64,000 nt of DNA from Bacteroidota bacterium (GCA_023387985.1 JAEWHC010000005.1:372001-436000); one strand, 5' to 3'; positions 9,157 through 18,120 are shown, counted from the stretch's first letter. Made by a program: numbers and translations. The notes: generated by a model from the letters alone, not told the origin.

Positions 9157-9380
9157 GCATAATTCAACAGGTCCTGGTTGCCGAAACTCAACTTATAAGC
9201 ATCCTGAAGGTCCGCATTGTTGTGGGCGAAGCAGAGATTACCGGATCGCTCTTCCGGAAAATACTCGAGTTTGGTTTTGTTTACAATGCCGCTAATCCAT
9301 TCCGTATCGAAATCGATCCAAATGGAACCCGGAATGGCTTCATTGCTGGAGAACCTTTGAAGAAATTGGATTAAGGTCAT
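9015..9380 (-). CDS. Hypothetical protein (121 residues)
   Basis: From ATG at 9380 (MTLIQFLQRFSSNEAIPGSI...) to TGA at 9015. Upstream in-frame codons extend to 9674, but that part overlaps the DUF6134 remnant and has poor protein character, so the later ATG is chosen. The product is soluble-looking, without a signal peptide or membrane helix, moderately acidic, and contains WIDFDTEW and NYAYGMWASKPG. I do not recognise a family. It is divergent from the truncated DUF6134 gene and partly antisense to the uncertain ORF at 8797. Confidence 0.5.
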   Translation of the reverse strand: MTLIQFLQRFSSNEAIPGSIWIDFDTEWISGIVNKTKLEYFPEERSGNLCFAHNNADLQDAYKLSFGNQDLLNYAYGMWASKPGSEISSGRQMTELDVPLPKNNEAFWEMVNIGKRLRNGS

Positions 9381-9437
9381 TGGCTTAAAGGTACTTTGTT
9401 TTTTTAGAAAGCAGATGGTTGTTGAATTTTCCTTGTT

Positions 9438-9836
9438 GTGGTTGTAGAAGAAAATGCTTTTGAAAATGGAATTTTGACAAGCGGATTTATATACAGGGTT
9501 GTAAACAATAAAGTTCAGAACAATATCCTTACTGAACTGAGGGGCAATAAATACCTCCTGGCCATTGATGATGAGAAACAATGGCTGAACCTGAGCCCGG
9601 TGAAATATTCCACCCTCGATATGTATTTTCATGAACCTGTAAATATTCAATTCGTATATACCAATATGTTCCAAAAGGTCCTTCCCATTGTGAAGGCCGG
9701 CGATCAGGTTTATAAATTGAAGCTCCCCGACGGATCAACAAATGAGTTTCAATACGCAAACGGCGTTTGTCATAAGATGATCCACCGTACCACACTTTAC
9801 CGTACTGATATTGAACTAAAAAAAATTATCAGGTAG
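9438..9836 (+). pseudogene. 5'-truncated DUF6134-family gene
   Basis: The C-terminal two thirds of a DUF6134-like protein are recognisable: SPVKYSTLDMYFHEPVNI, then IVKAGDQVYKLKLPDGSTNE, an ENGKC-like YANGVC, and a closing TLYRTDIELKKIIR. Intact members are exported proteins of about 200 residues. Here the frame is open only back to a GTG at 9438, preceded by a stop at 9423, so the signal peptide and first strands are missing. No promoter or ribosome site is evident. It is most likely a remnant. A short GTG-initiated protein cannot be excluded. Confidence 0.55.
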
Positions 9837-9962
9837 CGGCTGCTTCCCGCCTTCAGGTAAATGTAATTTACGTAGCCGCAGCACGGCATAAATTTTGATT
9901 TCAAGCACTCCGGCCAGGAATTAATTTTTGCAGATTTGATTGCTATATGCTTTGAGCTATAG

Positions 9963-9970
9963 TAAATTTG
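9963..9970 (+). promoter_or_regulatory. Bacteroidota -7 promoter box (TAAATTTG)
   Basis: TAAATTTG matches TAnnTTTG and lies about 95 bases upstream of the ATG at 10068. TTTG occurs at 9935-9938, somewhat farther away (24 bases) than the usual spacing, so only the -7 half is convincing. Confidence 0.35.
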
Positions 9971-10067
9971 GTTTGCATAAATGAGACAGGCATGGTGGCG
10001 AGAAACCCTATTCGAGATTTCGGCTGACCACCTGGTTTGGCTCATTACAAATCCGCCAAAATGCTTT

Positions 10068-10607
10068 ATGAAGATCAACTGTTTCATGCTGATGGCCATT
10101 ATGCTGATCGTCCATTCAGCGAATGCCCAGGAAAAAAACATTGCCCTTGGCCCGGTCTTTCAACAGACCATAAAGCTTTATCTCGAAAATGGAATTGGTG
10201 TTGATTATTGCTCCCCTTCAGTATTGAACAACCGCCTGCATCTAAAGGCAGCATATGTAACCAGCCGGTTGGGAAGCGCCATTGGTTCAAATGCCATAAA
10301 ACAGGGTAACTTCACGGTGGGCGCAGACTGGCGGTTCAGGCCAGAAAGAGCATTACAGCTATTTGCCGGAATGAATACCGGCTTTTTTCATGCCGGTTAT
10401 GAATCGGATATTTTCGACGATCTGCCCAAAACGTCGTTTATGCTCCAGGGCGAAGCCGGTTTGGCTTACGCTTTCAAGAAAGCGCCGGTCAACAGTTCGC
10501 TTTCCTATGGATACAATATCATCACCGGCAACGGGATTAAAGGACCGGGCACCTTGTTCCCGGCATTTGCCCTCTTGAAAGTTTATTACCGCCTTTCGGA
10601 AAAATGA
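10068..10607 (+). CDS. Small outer-membrane beta-barrel protein, unknown function
   Basis: A 179-residue exported protein. ATG at 10068 gives a signal peptide (MKINCFMLMAIMLIVHSANAQ), whereas the upstream in-frame ATG at 9981 does not. The mature part alternates polar and hydrophobic residues in strands such as HLKAAYVTSRLGSAIG, NFTVGADWRFRPERALQLFAG and SSLSYGYNIITGNG, and closes with FALLKVYYRLSEK, consistent with an eight-stranded barrel. It is followed after seven bases by a lipoprotein hydrolase, so the two probably share a transcript. No specific family is recognised. Confidence 0.65.
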   Translation: MKINCFMLMAIMLIVHSANAQEKNIALGPVFQQTIKLYLENGIGVDYCSPSVLNNRLHLKAAYVTSRLGSAIGSNAIKQGNFTVGADWRFRPERALQLFAGMNTGFFHAGYESDIFDDLPKTSFMLQGEAGLAYAFKKAPVNSSLSYGYNIITGNGIKGPGTLFPAFALLKVYYRLSEK

Positions 10608-10614
10608 AGTCTTT

Positions 10615-11544
10615 ATGAGAAAAATATTAGCGGCTTTGCTTATTTCCACCATCTTCATTTCCTGCTCCAAAGAGCCTGAAATTGACAATGCCACCATGCT
10701 TGATGGTGACCAGATTTTTGACCTTTCACTCAGCAATCCACAGGATTACCTGATCTCCAGTCGTTTTCCCAACCCCACTGAAGTACAGAAAAATACACCC
10801 GTGATTATTGCCGCCCATGGATTTACTGCAACAACATTTGAATGGGATGAGCTGCGTGAATTCGCAGATCAGAAAGGCAGCTTCCTGGTTTCGCAGGTAT
10901 TGCTCGGCGGGCATGGCCGAACCTATGATGAGTTTAAAAATGCCACCTGGGAAGATTGGGGAAGATCCATTGAAATTGAATACCAGGACCTTGTTGCCAA
11001 AGGCTACCGCAAAATTTATATCGCCGCTTCTTCTACCGGCGGGGCCCTTGTACTCAATTCGCTGAACTCAGGGGTCTTCAATGTGAATGTGAAAGGCATT
11101 TTTCTTGTTGATCCCATCGTAGTGCCGTCTAATAAATCGCTATCACTTATTGGAACCCTGGGGCCACTGATCGGTTATTCCACTACGGAACTGGCAACCG
11201 GCGAAAAAGGCCATTGGTATGTTTACCGGCCTTACCAGGCTCTGCGGGAACTGATGGAATGCATCAACAAGACAAGAAAAAACCTGCAAGATGGAATGGA
11301 TTTGCCTCCCGTTACTTTCATGAAAGTTTATAAATCCCTCGAAGACGAATCTGCTGATCCTGTAAGCGCCGTGCTCATTTACAAGGGTATTAAAACGGTA
11401 TCGCCCGGGCAATTGGAAGTGGAGATGCTCCATTCTAAACTGCATGTAGCAACAAGGCTCAGGGGAAGGGATGGGGTAACCGCTGAGGACCGGGCCATGC
11501 AATCCCGCATTTTTACCGAAATGGAATTGAAAATGCTTGAATAA
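10615..11544 (+). CDS. Alpha/beta-hydrolase lipoprotein
   Basis: A 309-residue protein with a lipoprotein signal ending in Ile-Ser-Cys17. The core matches alpha/beta hydrolases: IIAAHGFTATTFEWDEL (oxyanion loop after HG), a second LLGGHGRTYDEF motif, and a nucleophile elbow AASSTGGALVLNS with Ser140 (Ala-x-Ser-x-Gly instead of Gly-x-Ser-x-Gly). FLVDPIVVP and the C-terminal LHSKLHVATRL could carry the acidic residue and histidine. This layout resembles Est30-like carboxylesterases or monoglyceride lipases. It is probably anchored in the periplasm or outer membrane and cleaves esters. Co-transcribed with the barrel protein upstream. Confidence 0.72.
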   Translation: MRKILAALLISTIFISCSKEPEIDNATMLDGDQIFDLSLSNPQDYLISSRFPNPTEVQKNTPVIIAAHGFTATTFEWDELREFADQKGSFLVSQVLLGGHGRTYDEFKNATWEDWGRSIEIEYQDLVAKGYRKIYIAASSTGGALVLNSLNSGVFNVNVKGIFLVDPIVVPSNKSLSLIGTLGPLIGYSTTELATGEKGHWYVYRPYQALRELMECINKTRKNLQDGMDLPPVTFMKVYKSLEDESADPVSAVLIYKGIKTVSPGQLEVEMLHSKLHVATRLRGRDGVTAEDRAMQSRIFTEMELKMLE

Positions 11545-11691
11545 TGACCGTCGTGCAGGTTTTTCTAACCTGGTCAGGCTGTTAGCTCTACAGGCAGAAA
11601 CAATGATTTTTCCCGTTTCTGATATCAATCATAGGCAGGTTAAATAAATTCAGCCATTTTTGAGGCTATTCTTTCCTAATTGCAATTCATA

Positions 11692-12747
11692 ATGAACCAA
11701 ATATCCGAACCAGGCCTGGAGCTTGAGAAATTCAGGCACTTGTGGAATCTTGTCGGCAATACGCCGATGATTGAAATCTGTTACGAATACAAAGAAAAGC
11801 GGCGGAAGGTTTACGCCAAACTCGAGCATTACAATCTCACCGGGAGCATCAAAGACCGGATGGCTTTGTACATTCTGCAGAAAGCCTATGAACACCATAC
11901 CATCAAACCCGAAGCGATTATTGTGGAAGCCACAAGTGGAAATACCGGCATTGCTTTCAGCGCCATTGGCAAAGCGCTTGGTCACACGGTAAAGATCATT
12001 ATGCCCGAATGGCTGAGTAAGGAGCGGAAAGATATCATCCGCAGTTTGGGTGCTGACATTATCCTCATGACCAAAGAACAAGGCGGATTTTTAGGTAGCA
12101 TTGCCCTGTCACAAAATATGGCCAGGGAAAATCCCGATTGTTTTCTTCCCGAGCAATTCAAGAATAAATACAATGCCGAGGCGCATGAAAAAACCACCGC
12201 TCCCGAGATCTGGACGCAATTGGCTTCTATCGGCAAAAAACCGGACGGCTTTGTTGCGGGTGTGGGAACAGGAGGAACCATCATGGGAATGAACAATTAT
12301 TTCAAAAAAAGAGTTCCGGGCATAAAAGTGCATCCGCTCGAGCCCGCTGAATCGCCTACGCTCAGCACGGGTTACAAGGTGGGCAGCCACAGGATCCAGG
12401 GCATTTCAGATGAATTTATACCCGAAATTGTAAAGCTGGACCAGCTCGAAGAAGTGATCAAGGTTTCGGATGGCGATTCTATACTGATGGCACAAAAAAT
12501 TGCCGATCACCTCGGCCTTGCCCTTGGCATCTCTTCCGGGGCAAACCTGATCGGCGCCATCCTGGTACAAGAGCAGCTCGGCCCCGATTCGGTTGTAGTA
12601 ACTGTTTTCTCAGACAGCAACAAAAAATACCTCAGCACCGACCTGGTGAAAACCGAACCTTGCCATGATGAATATATTTCTTCCTGCGTGAATTTCCTGG
12701 GCTTTAAAGGAATCCCGAAAACCGACCTGCGTTTTTGGGAAGAATAG
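11692..12747 (+). CDS. Cysteine synthase-family PLP-dependent enzyme
   Basis: A 351-residue fold-type II PLP enzyme. The PLP lysine is Lys54 in LTGSIKDRMA; the substrate loop EATSGNTGIAFSA and phosphate-binding loop GVGTGGTIMG are intact. These features match O-acetylserine sulfhydrylase, cystathionine beta-synthase and related enzymes. It has a C-terminal extension of about 50 residues with the cysteine pair PCHDEYISSC, not found in plain CysK. No cysE or other sulfur gene is adjacent, so the exact reaction (cysteine, cystathionine or another beta-replacement) is uncertain. Start ATG 11692 replaces an upstream TTG. Confidence 0.85.
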   Translation: MNQISEPGLELEKFRHLWNLVGNTPMIEICYEYKEKRRKVYAKLEHYNLTGSIKDRMALYILQKAYEHHTIKPEAIIVEATSGNTGIAFSAIGKALGHTVKIIMPEWLSKERKDIIRSLGADIILMTKEQGGFLGSIALSQNMARENPDCFLPEQFKNKYNAEAHEKTTAPEIWTQLASIGKKPDGFVAGVGTGGTIMGMNNYFKKRVPGIKVHPLEPAESPTLSTGYKVGSHRIQGISDEFIPEIVKLDQLEEVIKVSDGDSILMAQKIADHLGLALGISSGANLIGAILVQEQLGPDSVVVTVFSDSNKKYLSTDLVKTEPCHDEYISSCVNFLGFKGIPKTDLRFWEE

Positions 12748-12913
12748 CCCCGCGGCCAGGCATTTCACCTTGATTAAAAACTTGAGTTGAAATGCCATTT
12801 GTATTAAAATAATTTTTTTGAGCAAAAGCTAAAGGGGTGCTAATTTTAATCGTTTAAACCAATTAGTCTAACAACCGTGAATTTTCCAACTTGTTAAACC
12901 AAAATTTCTAATC

Positions 12914-14389
12914 ATGTCATCAAGAATTTCAAGAAAAGACTTCATAAAGAACACCGGTGTTGCAGCGGCTGGATTTATGATTGTTCCATCATGTGTACTG
13001 GGCAAAAAAGCTGGGCACATTTCGCCAAGCGATAAACTAAACATTGCCGGTGTAGGCGTTGGAGGTATGGGATTTGCCAACCTCAAAAACATGCCTACAG
13101 AAAATGTTGTCGCGCTAGTAGACGTTGACTGGGATTATACTGCCCGCAACGGCGTTTTCGATCACTATCCCAATGCGAAGAAGTACTATGATTTCCGCAA
13201 AATGTTTGATGAAATGGGCAAGGGCGTGGATGCCGTTGTTGTAGCCACTGCGGACCATACCCATGCAGTTGTAGCTGCCACGGCTATGCAGCTCGGCAAA
13301 CACGTGTATGTTCAAAAGCCATTGACCCATAGTGTTTACGAATCACGTTTGCTTACCAAGCTTGCTGACAAGTACAAATTGGCCACCCAAATGGGCAACC
13401 AGGGCGCTTCCGGTGAAGGCGTCCGCAAAATCTGTTCCTGGATATGGAATGGCGAAATTGGCGAAGTAACCAAGGTTGAAGCATTTACCGACCGGCCGAT
13501 CTGGCCACAGGGGCTCAGCCGTCCGGCCGCACAAACCCCTCCTTCCACCTTGGATTGGACAAACTTTATTGGGCCCGCCCCAATGCGTCCATACAATGAA
13601 ATTTACACACCGTGGAACTGGCGCGGCTGGTGGGATTTTGGAACAGGTGCTTTAGGTGATATGGCCTGCCATATTTTGCAGCCTGTAACCAAAGGCCTGA
13701 AACTGCTGTATCCAACCCATGTACAAGGAAGCTCCACCATGTTGTTGAGTGAATCTGCACCCAATGCCGAATATGTAAAATTCATATTCCCCAAACGGGA
13801 TAACCTGGCAAAAGTAAATATGCCAGAAGTGGAAGTGCATTGGTATGATGGCGGCCTCACTCCTCCGCGTCCTGCAGGTGTACCTGCCGGAAAGAACCTG
13901 AATGACCAGGGCGGCGCAGTAATCTTCCATGGTACAAAAGATACCCTCATCTGCGGTTGCTACGGCGTTAATCCATGGCTGGTTTCCGGAAGAAACCCGG
14001 CTGCTCCCGATGTATTGCGCAAAGTGCCTACCAACCACGAAACAGACTGGGTGCGTGCATGTAAAGAAAGTGCCGATTCCCGCGTTCCGACTTCTTCGCC
14101 GTTCAGCGAAGCTGGTCCCTTGAATGAAATGGTGGTAATGGGCGTTCTTGCTGTGCGCCTGCAAGGCCTCAACCAGGTGCTGGAATGGGACGGACAGAAC
14201 ATGCGTTTCACCAACATTCCAAAAGACGCGAAGATTCGCACCATCATTAAAGATGGATTCCAGATTAAGGACGGCCACCCGACTTTCGACAAAACCTGGA
14301 CCGATCCGGTGGATGCCAACGCGTTTGCAGCCGAACTGATCAAGCATACTTACCATAATGGTTTTTCATTGCCTGCAATGCCGGCATAA
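12914..14389 (+). CDS. Gfo/Idh/MocA family oxidoreductase (exported type)
   Basis: A 491-residue NAD(P)-type oxidoreductase with an N-terminal export signal of the twin-arginine style (SRKDFIKNTGVAAAGF). The nucleotide loop GVGVGGMGFANL follows at about 46-57, then DADAVVVATADHTHAVVA-like VDAVVVATADHTHAVVA and the sugar-binding EAxxxKPL-like VYVQKPLTHS, in which Lys acts in catalysis. The C-terminal half has the Trp-rich substrate domain (WNWRGWWDFGTGALGD). Such secreted members oxidise sugars or glycosides, often to 3-keto forms. The next gene, a DUF1080 protein, is a common partner in 3-keto-sugar pathways. Start ATG 12914 is well placed. Confidence 0.9.
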   Translation: MSSRISRKDFIKNTGVAAAGFMIVPSCVLGKKAGHISPSDKLNIAGVGVGGMGFANLKNMPTENVVALVDVDWDYTARNGVFDHYPNAKKYYDFRKMFDEMGKGVDAVVVATADHTHAVVAATAMQLGKHVYVQKPLTHSVYESRLLTKLADKYKLATQMGNQGASGEGVRKICSWIWNGEIGEVTKVEAFTDRPIWPQGLSRPAAQTPPSTLDWTNFIGPAPMRPYNEIYTPWNWRGWWDFGTGALGDMACHILQPVTKGLKLLYPTHVQGSSTMLLSESAPNAEYVKFIFPKRDNLAKVNMPEVEVHWYDGGLTPPRPAGVPAGKNLNDQGGAVIFHGTKDTLICGCYGVNPWLVSGRNPAAPDVLRKVPTNHETDWVRACKESADSRVPTSSPFSEAGPLNEMVVMGVLAVRLQGLNQVLEWDGQNMRFTNIPKDAKIRTIIKDGFQIKDGHPTFDKTWTDPVDANAFAAELIKHTYHNGFSLPAMPA

Positions 14390-14422
14390 AACCCGATCAT
14401 TAAAAACAAACTATTTATATCC

Positions 14423-15211
14423 ATGAAAAAAATCGCTTATTTATTTACGGCGCTATGCTTATCCGGGTTCATCCTGGTATCCTGCAACAGCGCTGGAGAC
14501 AAAACCGCAGCCGGAGACACGACTGCAACAGAAGAAACCACTATGACAACTGCTGAGGATACAACCGGCTGGGAAACCGTATTTAACGGTACAGATTTTG
14601 CCGGATGGCGTGGCTACGGACGTACCGATATTCCCGGAGCCTGGATCATCCAGGATGGGGCAATCCATATCCAGGGAAGCGGCGCCGGTGAAGCCGGTGC
14701 CGATAATGGCGGAGATATAATTCTCGATCGTAAATTGAAAAATTTCGAAATGACCTTCGAGTGGAAAGTAGATAAGGGCGCCAACAGTGGAGTATTTTAC
14801 CTGGGACAGGAAATTGAAGGAGATCCCATCTGGAAATCTTCGCCTGAGTACCAGATCCTTGACAATGCAAACCACCCCGATGCCAAACTGGGCAAAGACG
14901 GCAACCGCCAATCGGCTTCACTGTACGACCTGATTCCCGCAGTTCCCCAAAATTCCAAACCATTTGGTGAATGGAATACCGGCGGCATCATGGTTTACAA
15001 AGGCACCGTAGTCCACAAGCAAAATGGTGCAAACGTGGTTGAATACCACCTGTGGACCGATGACTGGAAAAAAATGGTGGATGCCAGCAAATTCAAAGGC
15101 TGGACCAACTTTATTGAAGCCGGAGGGCCAAACCGCGAAGGGTATATCGGCCTGCAGGATCATGGCGACAATGTTTGGTTCCGCAACATCAAGATCAAAG
15201 TGTTGGATTGA
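14423..15211 (+). CDS. DUF1080 (3-keto-disaccharide hydrolase) lipoprotein
   Basis: A 262-residue lipoprotein (signal ending Val-Ser-Cys21), followed by a Thr/Glu/Ala-rich linker and a DUF1080 domain from about residue 50: GWETVFNGTDFAGWRGYG, DGAIHIQG, FEMTFEWKVDKGANSGVFYL, then SPEYQILDNANHPD and a closing HGDNVWFRNIKIK. DUF1080 proteins have a concanavalin-like jelly-roll; characterised members cleave 3-keto-glycosides. It lies 33 bases after the oxidoreductase gene, so the pair probably acts in sequence: oxidation at C3, then cleavage, in the periplasm or at the surface. Terminator follows. Confidence 0.9.
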   Translation: MKKIAYLFTALCLSGFILVSCNSAGDKTAAGDTTATEETTMTTAEDTTGWETVFNGTDFAGWRGYGRTDIPGAWIIQDGAIHIQGSGAGEAGADNGGDIILDRKLKNFEMTFEWKVDKGANSGVFYLGQEIEGDPIWKSSPEYQILDNANHPDAKLGKDGNRQSASLYDLIPAVPQNSKPFGEWNTGGIMVYKGTVVHKQNGANVVEYHLWTDDWKKMVDASKFKGWTNFIEAGGPNREGYIGLQDHGDNVWFRNIKIKVLD

Positions 15212-15237
15212 TTCCCGTCAATACCGGATTAAAAAAA

Positions 15238-15263
15238 AGCCCGCAATTTCTGCGGGTTTTTTT
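15238..15263 (+). terminator. Terminator after the DUF1080 gene
   Basis: AGCCCGCA-ATTTC-TGCGGGTTTTTTT: an eight-base stem and a run of seven T, 27 bases after the DUF1080 stop codon. Confidence 0.85.
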
Positions 15264-15426
15264 ATGGCTTTGAAAACGGTGACCAGGGGCTTGTTTTAAC
15301 ACTAAAAGTATAAAATGGAATGGAATAATGCAAACCTGTGCGCATTCAAAAAAAAATGAGTTGTTTATTGATGAAACATAATTCAATTAAAAAAGGAATT
15401 TTTGTTTTTGTCCATCGACAGGGAAA

Positions 15427-16086
15427 ATGCATGCAAAACCAACGGGTGAGGCATTAATTGGCACCAATTTTGACCTAATGAATCCGCCGAAAGAACACAA
15501 CGGTACGGCTGCTCATCACTTTGATCTGCAACCGGAATTATCACAACAAAAAACAATAAAATTGGCAGACATCGACAATCAACCAACCCAGGACCTGCAG
15601 CATAACGATGCCATTGAAAAGATCAGGGAACTGGCTAAGGCCGCAAACATTTGTATGTTTCATACCAACCTCAATCAGTTTCCGGATAATGTGACGCCCA
15701 TGGCGCTACAGGAAGTATGCGACAAGGGAAATCTCTGGTTCCTGAGCTCATCGGAAAGCAACCGCAATAAGGATATTCAGCAGGATAACCGTGTTGCACT
15801 CACTTTTCAGAATACCAGCAAATACGAATTTGTGGCTCTTCATGGACACGCTTCGATCCATACTGACAGGGAAACAATTGAAAAATACTGGACCGATTTT
15901 GCCAACGCCTGGTTTGATGGCAAAGATGATCCGAAAGTTACTGTAATTAAGGTGGCTCCGGCAGGCGGACATTATTGGGATACCAAAAATGGAAAAATCA
16001 TTTCTGCAATAAAAATGGTGTTCTCTGCCCTTAAGGGAGCTGGAACAGATGATGGCGGAATCGAAGGTGAGTTAAAATTAAAGTAA
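15427..16086 (+). CDS. Pyridoxamine 5'-phosphate oxidase-like (general stress FMN-binding) protein
   Basis: The core of this 219-residue protein, from about residue 60, matches the pyridoxamine-phosphate-oxidase-like 'general stress protein' split-barrel family: AIEKIRELAKAANICMFHT, TPMALQEVCDKGNLWFLSS, DIQQDNRVALTFQN and YEFVALHGHASI, followed by KYWTDFANAWFDGKDDPKV. These proteins bind FMN or related flavins and are linked to stress. About 55 N-terminal residues exceed the family norm, and an internal ATG at 15478 would shorten the extension; the true start is uncertain. A convergent SMP-30 gene lies beyond a shared terminator. Confidence 0.83.
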   Translation: MHAKPTGEALIGTNFDLMNPPKEHNGTAAHHFDLQPELSQQKTIKLADIDNQPTQDLQHNDAIEKIRELAKAANICMFHTNLNQFPDNVTPMALQEVCDKGNLWFLSSSESNRNKDIQQDNRVALTFQNTSKYEFVALHGHASIHTDRETIEKYWTDFANAWFDGKDDPKVTVIKVAPAGGHYWDTKNGKIISAIKMVFSALKGAGTDDGGIEGELKLK

Positions 16087-16112
16087 ATTTTTCCTGCCGG
16101 CGCAATAAACAA

Positions 16113-16142
16113 TCCCTGTTCCCCGATGAACAGGGTTTTTTA
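16113..16142. terminator. Terminator between convergent genes
   Basis: TCCCTGTTC-CCCGAT-GAACAGGG followed by TTTTTTA. The stem could serve the plus-strand flavin-binding gene; the opposite strand lacks a long T-run but may also use the hairpin for the SMP-30 gene. Confidence 0.8.
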
Positions 16143-16175
16143 TTGGACGGGGACCAGGTTTTTTCAGGTAACCGG

Positions 16176-17069
16176 TTAGAATTGGAGTTCCACAATATAA
16201 ATGCCCTTGCCTGCGGTAATGAACAGCAGATTGCTATTGCGGCCTGCAAAAGCCCCGTTTGCCGTCCATGGTGCAGGCACCGCAATTTCCCCGATCTTTT
16301 TGCCGTGAGGATTGTAAATGGTTATTCCATTTCCGGTCAGGTAAAGGTTGCCTTTTTTATCCAGGGTCATTCCATCGGAACCCTGCTGCACAAAAAGGGT
16401 TTTGTTGGACAATGAGCCATCTGCATTGATAGTGTAACGATAGGTTTTGTTATCCCCGATATCGGCTACGTAAAGTGCCTGGTTATCCGGGGTGCCAATT
16501 ATTCCATTGGATTTTTTCAACGCTGTATCTACAGCAACAGCATTACCCTCTCCGGGGGGTAAATAATATATCCCTTCAGTTTCCACCGGTTGATCTTGAT
16601 GCGCCCAGTATGACCGTTTGTAAAACGGATCGGTAAAATAAATTCCACCTTTGTCATCAATCCAAAGATCGTTAGGCCCGTTCATCCGTTTGCCATCAAT
16701 TTGGTTTAGCAACACCCTCTTTTCTCCATCCGGGGAAATTTGCAACAATTGGCCCTGCTCATCCGCGCAGGCAATTAAATGGCCTTCAGCATCTATATCC
16801 AATCCATTGGCGCGACCTGTTCCCTCCAAAAACAACCACACCGAATCTGCTTGCGGATCATATATCCAGATCTGGTCATTTGGCTGATCAGTAAAAAATA
16901 TCCGGCCTTGTTTATCGGCAACCGGTCCTTCAGTAAAACGGAAACGGTCACTGATCAGGCGGACTTCGTTTATTTTAGGCGAAACAGTCGGTGAAGTATC
17001 CACAATGCGGTGTTGTTGCGCATTGCAGGCAAATGCGAAAAACAACGATAAAAAAATAGATGAACGCAT
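16176..17069 (-). CDS. SMP-30/gluconolactonase family protein
   Basis: A 297-residue exported six-bladed beta-propeller. ATG at 17069 is used because it starts a signal peptide (MRSSIFLSLFFAFACNAQQ). Propeller repeats and metal-site residues are visible: FTEGPVADKQGRIFFTD, GRANGLDIDAEGHLIACAD, MNGPNDLWIDDKGGIYFTDP and KSNGIIGTPDNQALYVAD. In the family, the conserved Glu, Asn and Asp side chains on these blades hold a calcium or zinc ion, and the enzymes hydrolyse sugar lactones. The neighbouring oxidoreductase/DUF1080 pair makes a sugar-oxidation role plausible. Divergent from the GH18 gene; the 103 bases between them should hold both promoters. Confidence 0.87.
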   Translation of the reverse strand: MRSSIFLSLFFAFACNAQQHRIVDTSPTVSPKINEVRLISDRFRFTEGPVADKQGRIFFTDQPNDQIWIYDPQADSVWLFLEGTGRANGLDIDAEGHLIACADEQGQLLQISPDGEKRVLLNQIDGKRMNGPNDLWIDDKGGIYFTDPFYKRSYWAHQDQPVETEGIYYLPPGEGNAVAVDTALKKSNGIIGTPDNQALYVADIGDNKTYRYTINADGSLSNKTLFVQQGSDGMTLDKKGNLYLTGNGITIYNPHGKKIGEIAVPAPWTANGAFAGRNSNLLFITAGKGIYIVELQF

Positions 17070-17172
17070 GCGGACTAAGATAATAAAAAACCCGCAACAC
17101 CATTGAAGCAGCAATTCCTTCCGCCCTGTAGCCCTGTACCTTCGCTTCATGCTGTAATTTCAGAAGATCATT

Positions 17173-18120
17173 ATGAAAAAAATTACCCTGATCGCTCTCT
17201 TCCTTAGTTTTACCATGTCGGGCTATTCACAATTCAGGGTGGTGGGATATGTTTTCGCAAGAAATGATTCTCTAATCATTCCGGATCAAAAGGTACTGGA
17301 AAAACTCACCCATGTCAATATCGCTTTTGTCAACCCCGATTCTGCAGGAGATTTACAAGCTCCGCAAAATTTCGATAATTTCATTAGTCAGCTTCACACC
17401 AATGGAAGGAAAGTTTTGATGTCCATTGGCGGCGGAACAGCCAATAATAATTATTCATTTCTTTTAAAGGATGAACACCGGCAATCACTGGTAAAAAACA
17501 TGGTTGCGCTCTGCGTGGAAAGCCACCTTGACGGCATCGACGTTGACCTGGAGAATGATGCAATTGATGAAAATTATGATGCCTTCATCCATGAACTTCA
17601 TGCTGCCCTGAGAAGCAACGGCAAGTTGATTACCGCGGCCATTGCTACCTGGAAAGGCAAAGAAATGAACACCCAAACCCTAAAACTTTTTGACTTCATA
17701 AACATAATGAGTTACGATCAAACAGGACCTTGGCGCCCCGATGAACCTGGCCCGCATTCCACTTATGAGCAGGCAGTAGCCGAATTGGATTATTGGCTGA
17801 AGGAGCGTGGTTTTGATAAAAAAGACCTGAACCTGGGTTTGCCTTTTTATGGCTATTGTTTTGGATGCGGCAATTACCCCTCAAGTTTGGGTTTCCGTGT
17901 AATCGATTCAACTTTTACAGATGCTGCACAAAAAGATTTCCTGGTTCCTGATGGCGGGGGCGCGTTATACTACAATGGCATTCCCACGATCCGCCGAAAA
18001 ACTGAACTCGCCCTGAAGAAGGCAGGCGGTTTGATGATCTGGGAAATTTCCCAGGATGCTGCGGGTGAATCTTCCCTTCTTTCAACTATTGAAAAGGTGA
18101 TACGGGAAAATGCTGAATAA
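17173..18120 (+). CDS. Glycoside hydrolase family 18 protein (chitinase-like)
   Basis: A 315-residue secreted protein with signal MKKITLIALFLSFTMSGYSQ. The GH18 signature is intact: KVLMSIGGGTANN, the catalytic motif DGIDVDLE with Glu127 as acid/base, and later INIMSYDQTGPW, LNLGLPFYGYCFGCG and GGLMIWEISQDA. These line the substrate-assisted active site, so chitinase or endo-N-acetylglucosaminidase activity is likely. It is a single-domain enzyme without a carbohydrate-binding module or an evident type IX C-terminal sorting domain. Alone on its transcript, divergent from the SMP-30 gene. Confidence 0.9.
   Translation: MKKITLIALFLSFTMSGYSQFRVVGYVFARNDSLIIPDQKVLEKLTHVNIAFVNPDSAGDLQAPQNFDNFISQLHTNGRKVLMSIGGGTANNNYSFLLKDEHRQSLVKNMVALCVESHLDGIDVDLENDAIDENYDAFIHELHAALRSNGKLITAAIATWKGKEMNTQTLKLFDFINIMSYDQTGPWRPDEPGPHSTYEQAVAELDYWLKERGFDKKDLNLGLPFYGYCFGCGNYPSSLGFRVIDSTFTDAAQKDFLVPDGGGALYYNGIPTIRRKTELALKKAGGLMIWEISQDAAGESSLLSTIEKVIRENAE

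Noticed and set aside
9383..9674. N-terminal extension of the hypothetical gene at 9015-9380
   Set aside because: The extra codons overlap the DUF6134 remnant in antisense and lack protein-like composition.
13115..14356. Multiple antisense frames in the Gfo/Idh/MocA gene
   Set aside because: Shadows of a clear oxidoreductase gene.
17173..18120. Type IX sorting domain on the GH18 protein
   Set aside because: The protein ends soon after the catalytic domain; no C-terminal extension of about 80 residues with the usual signature.
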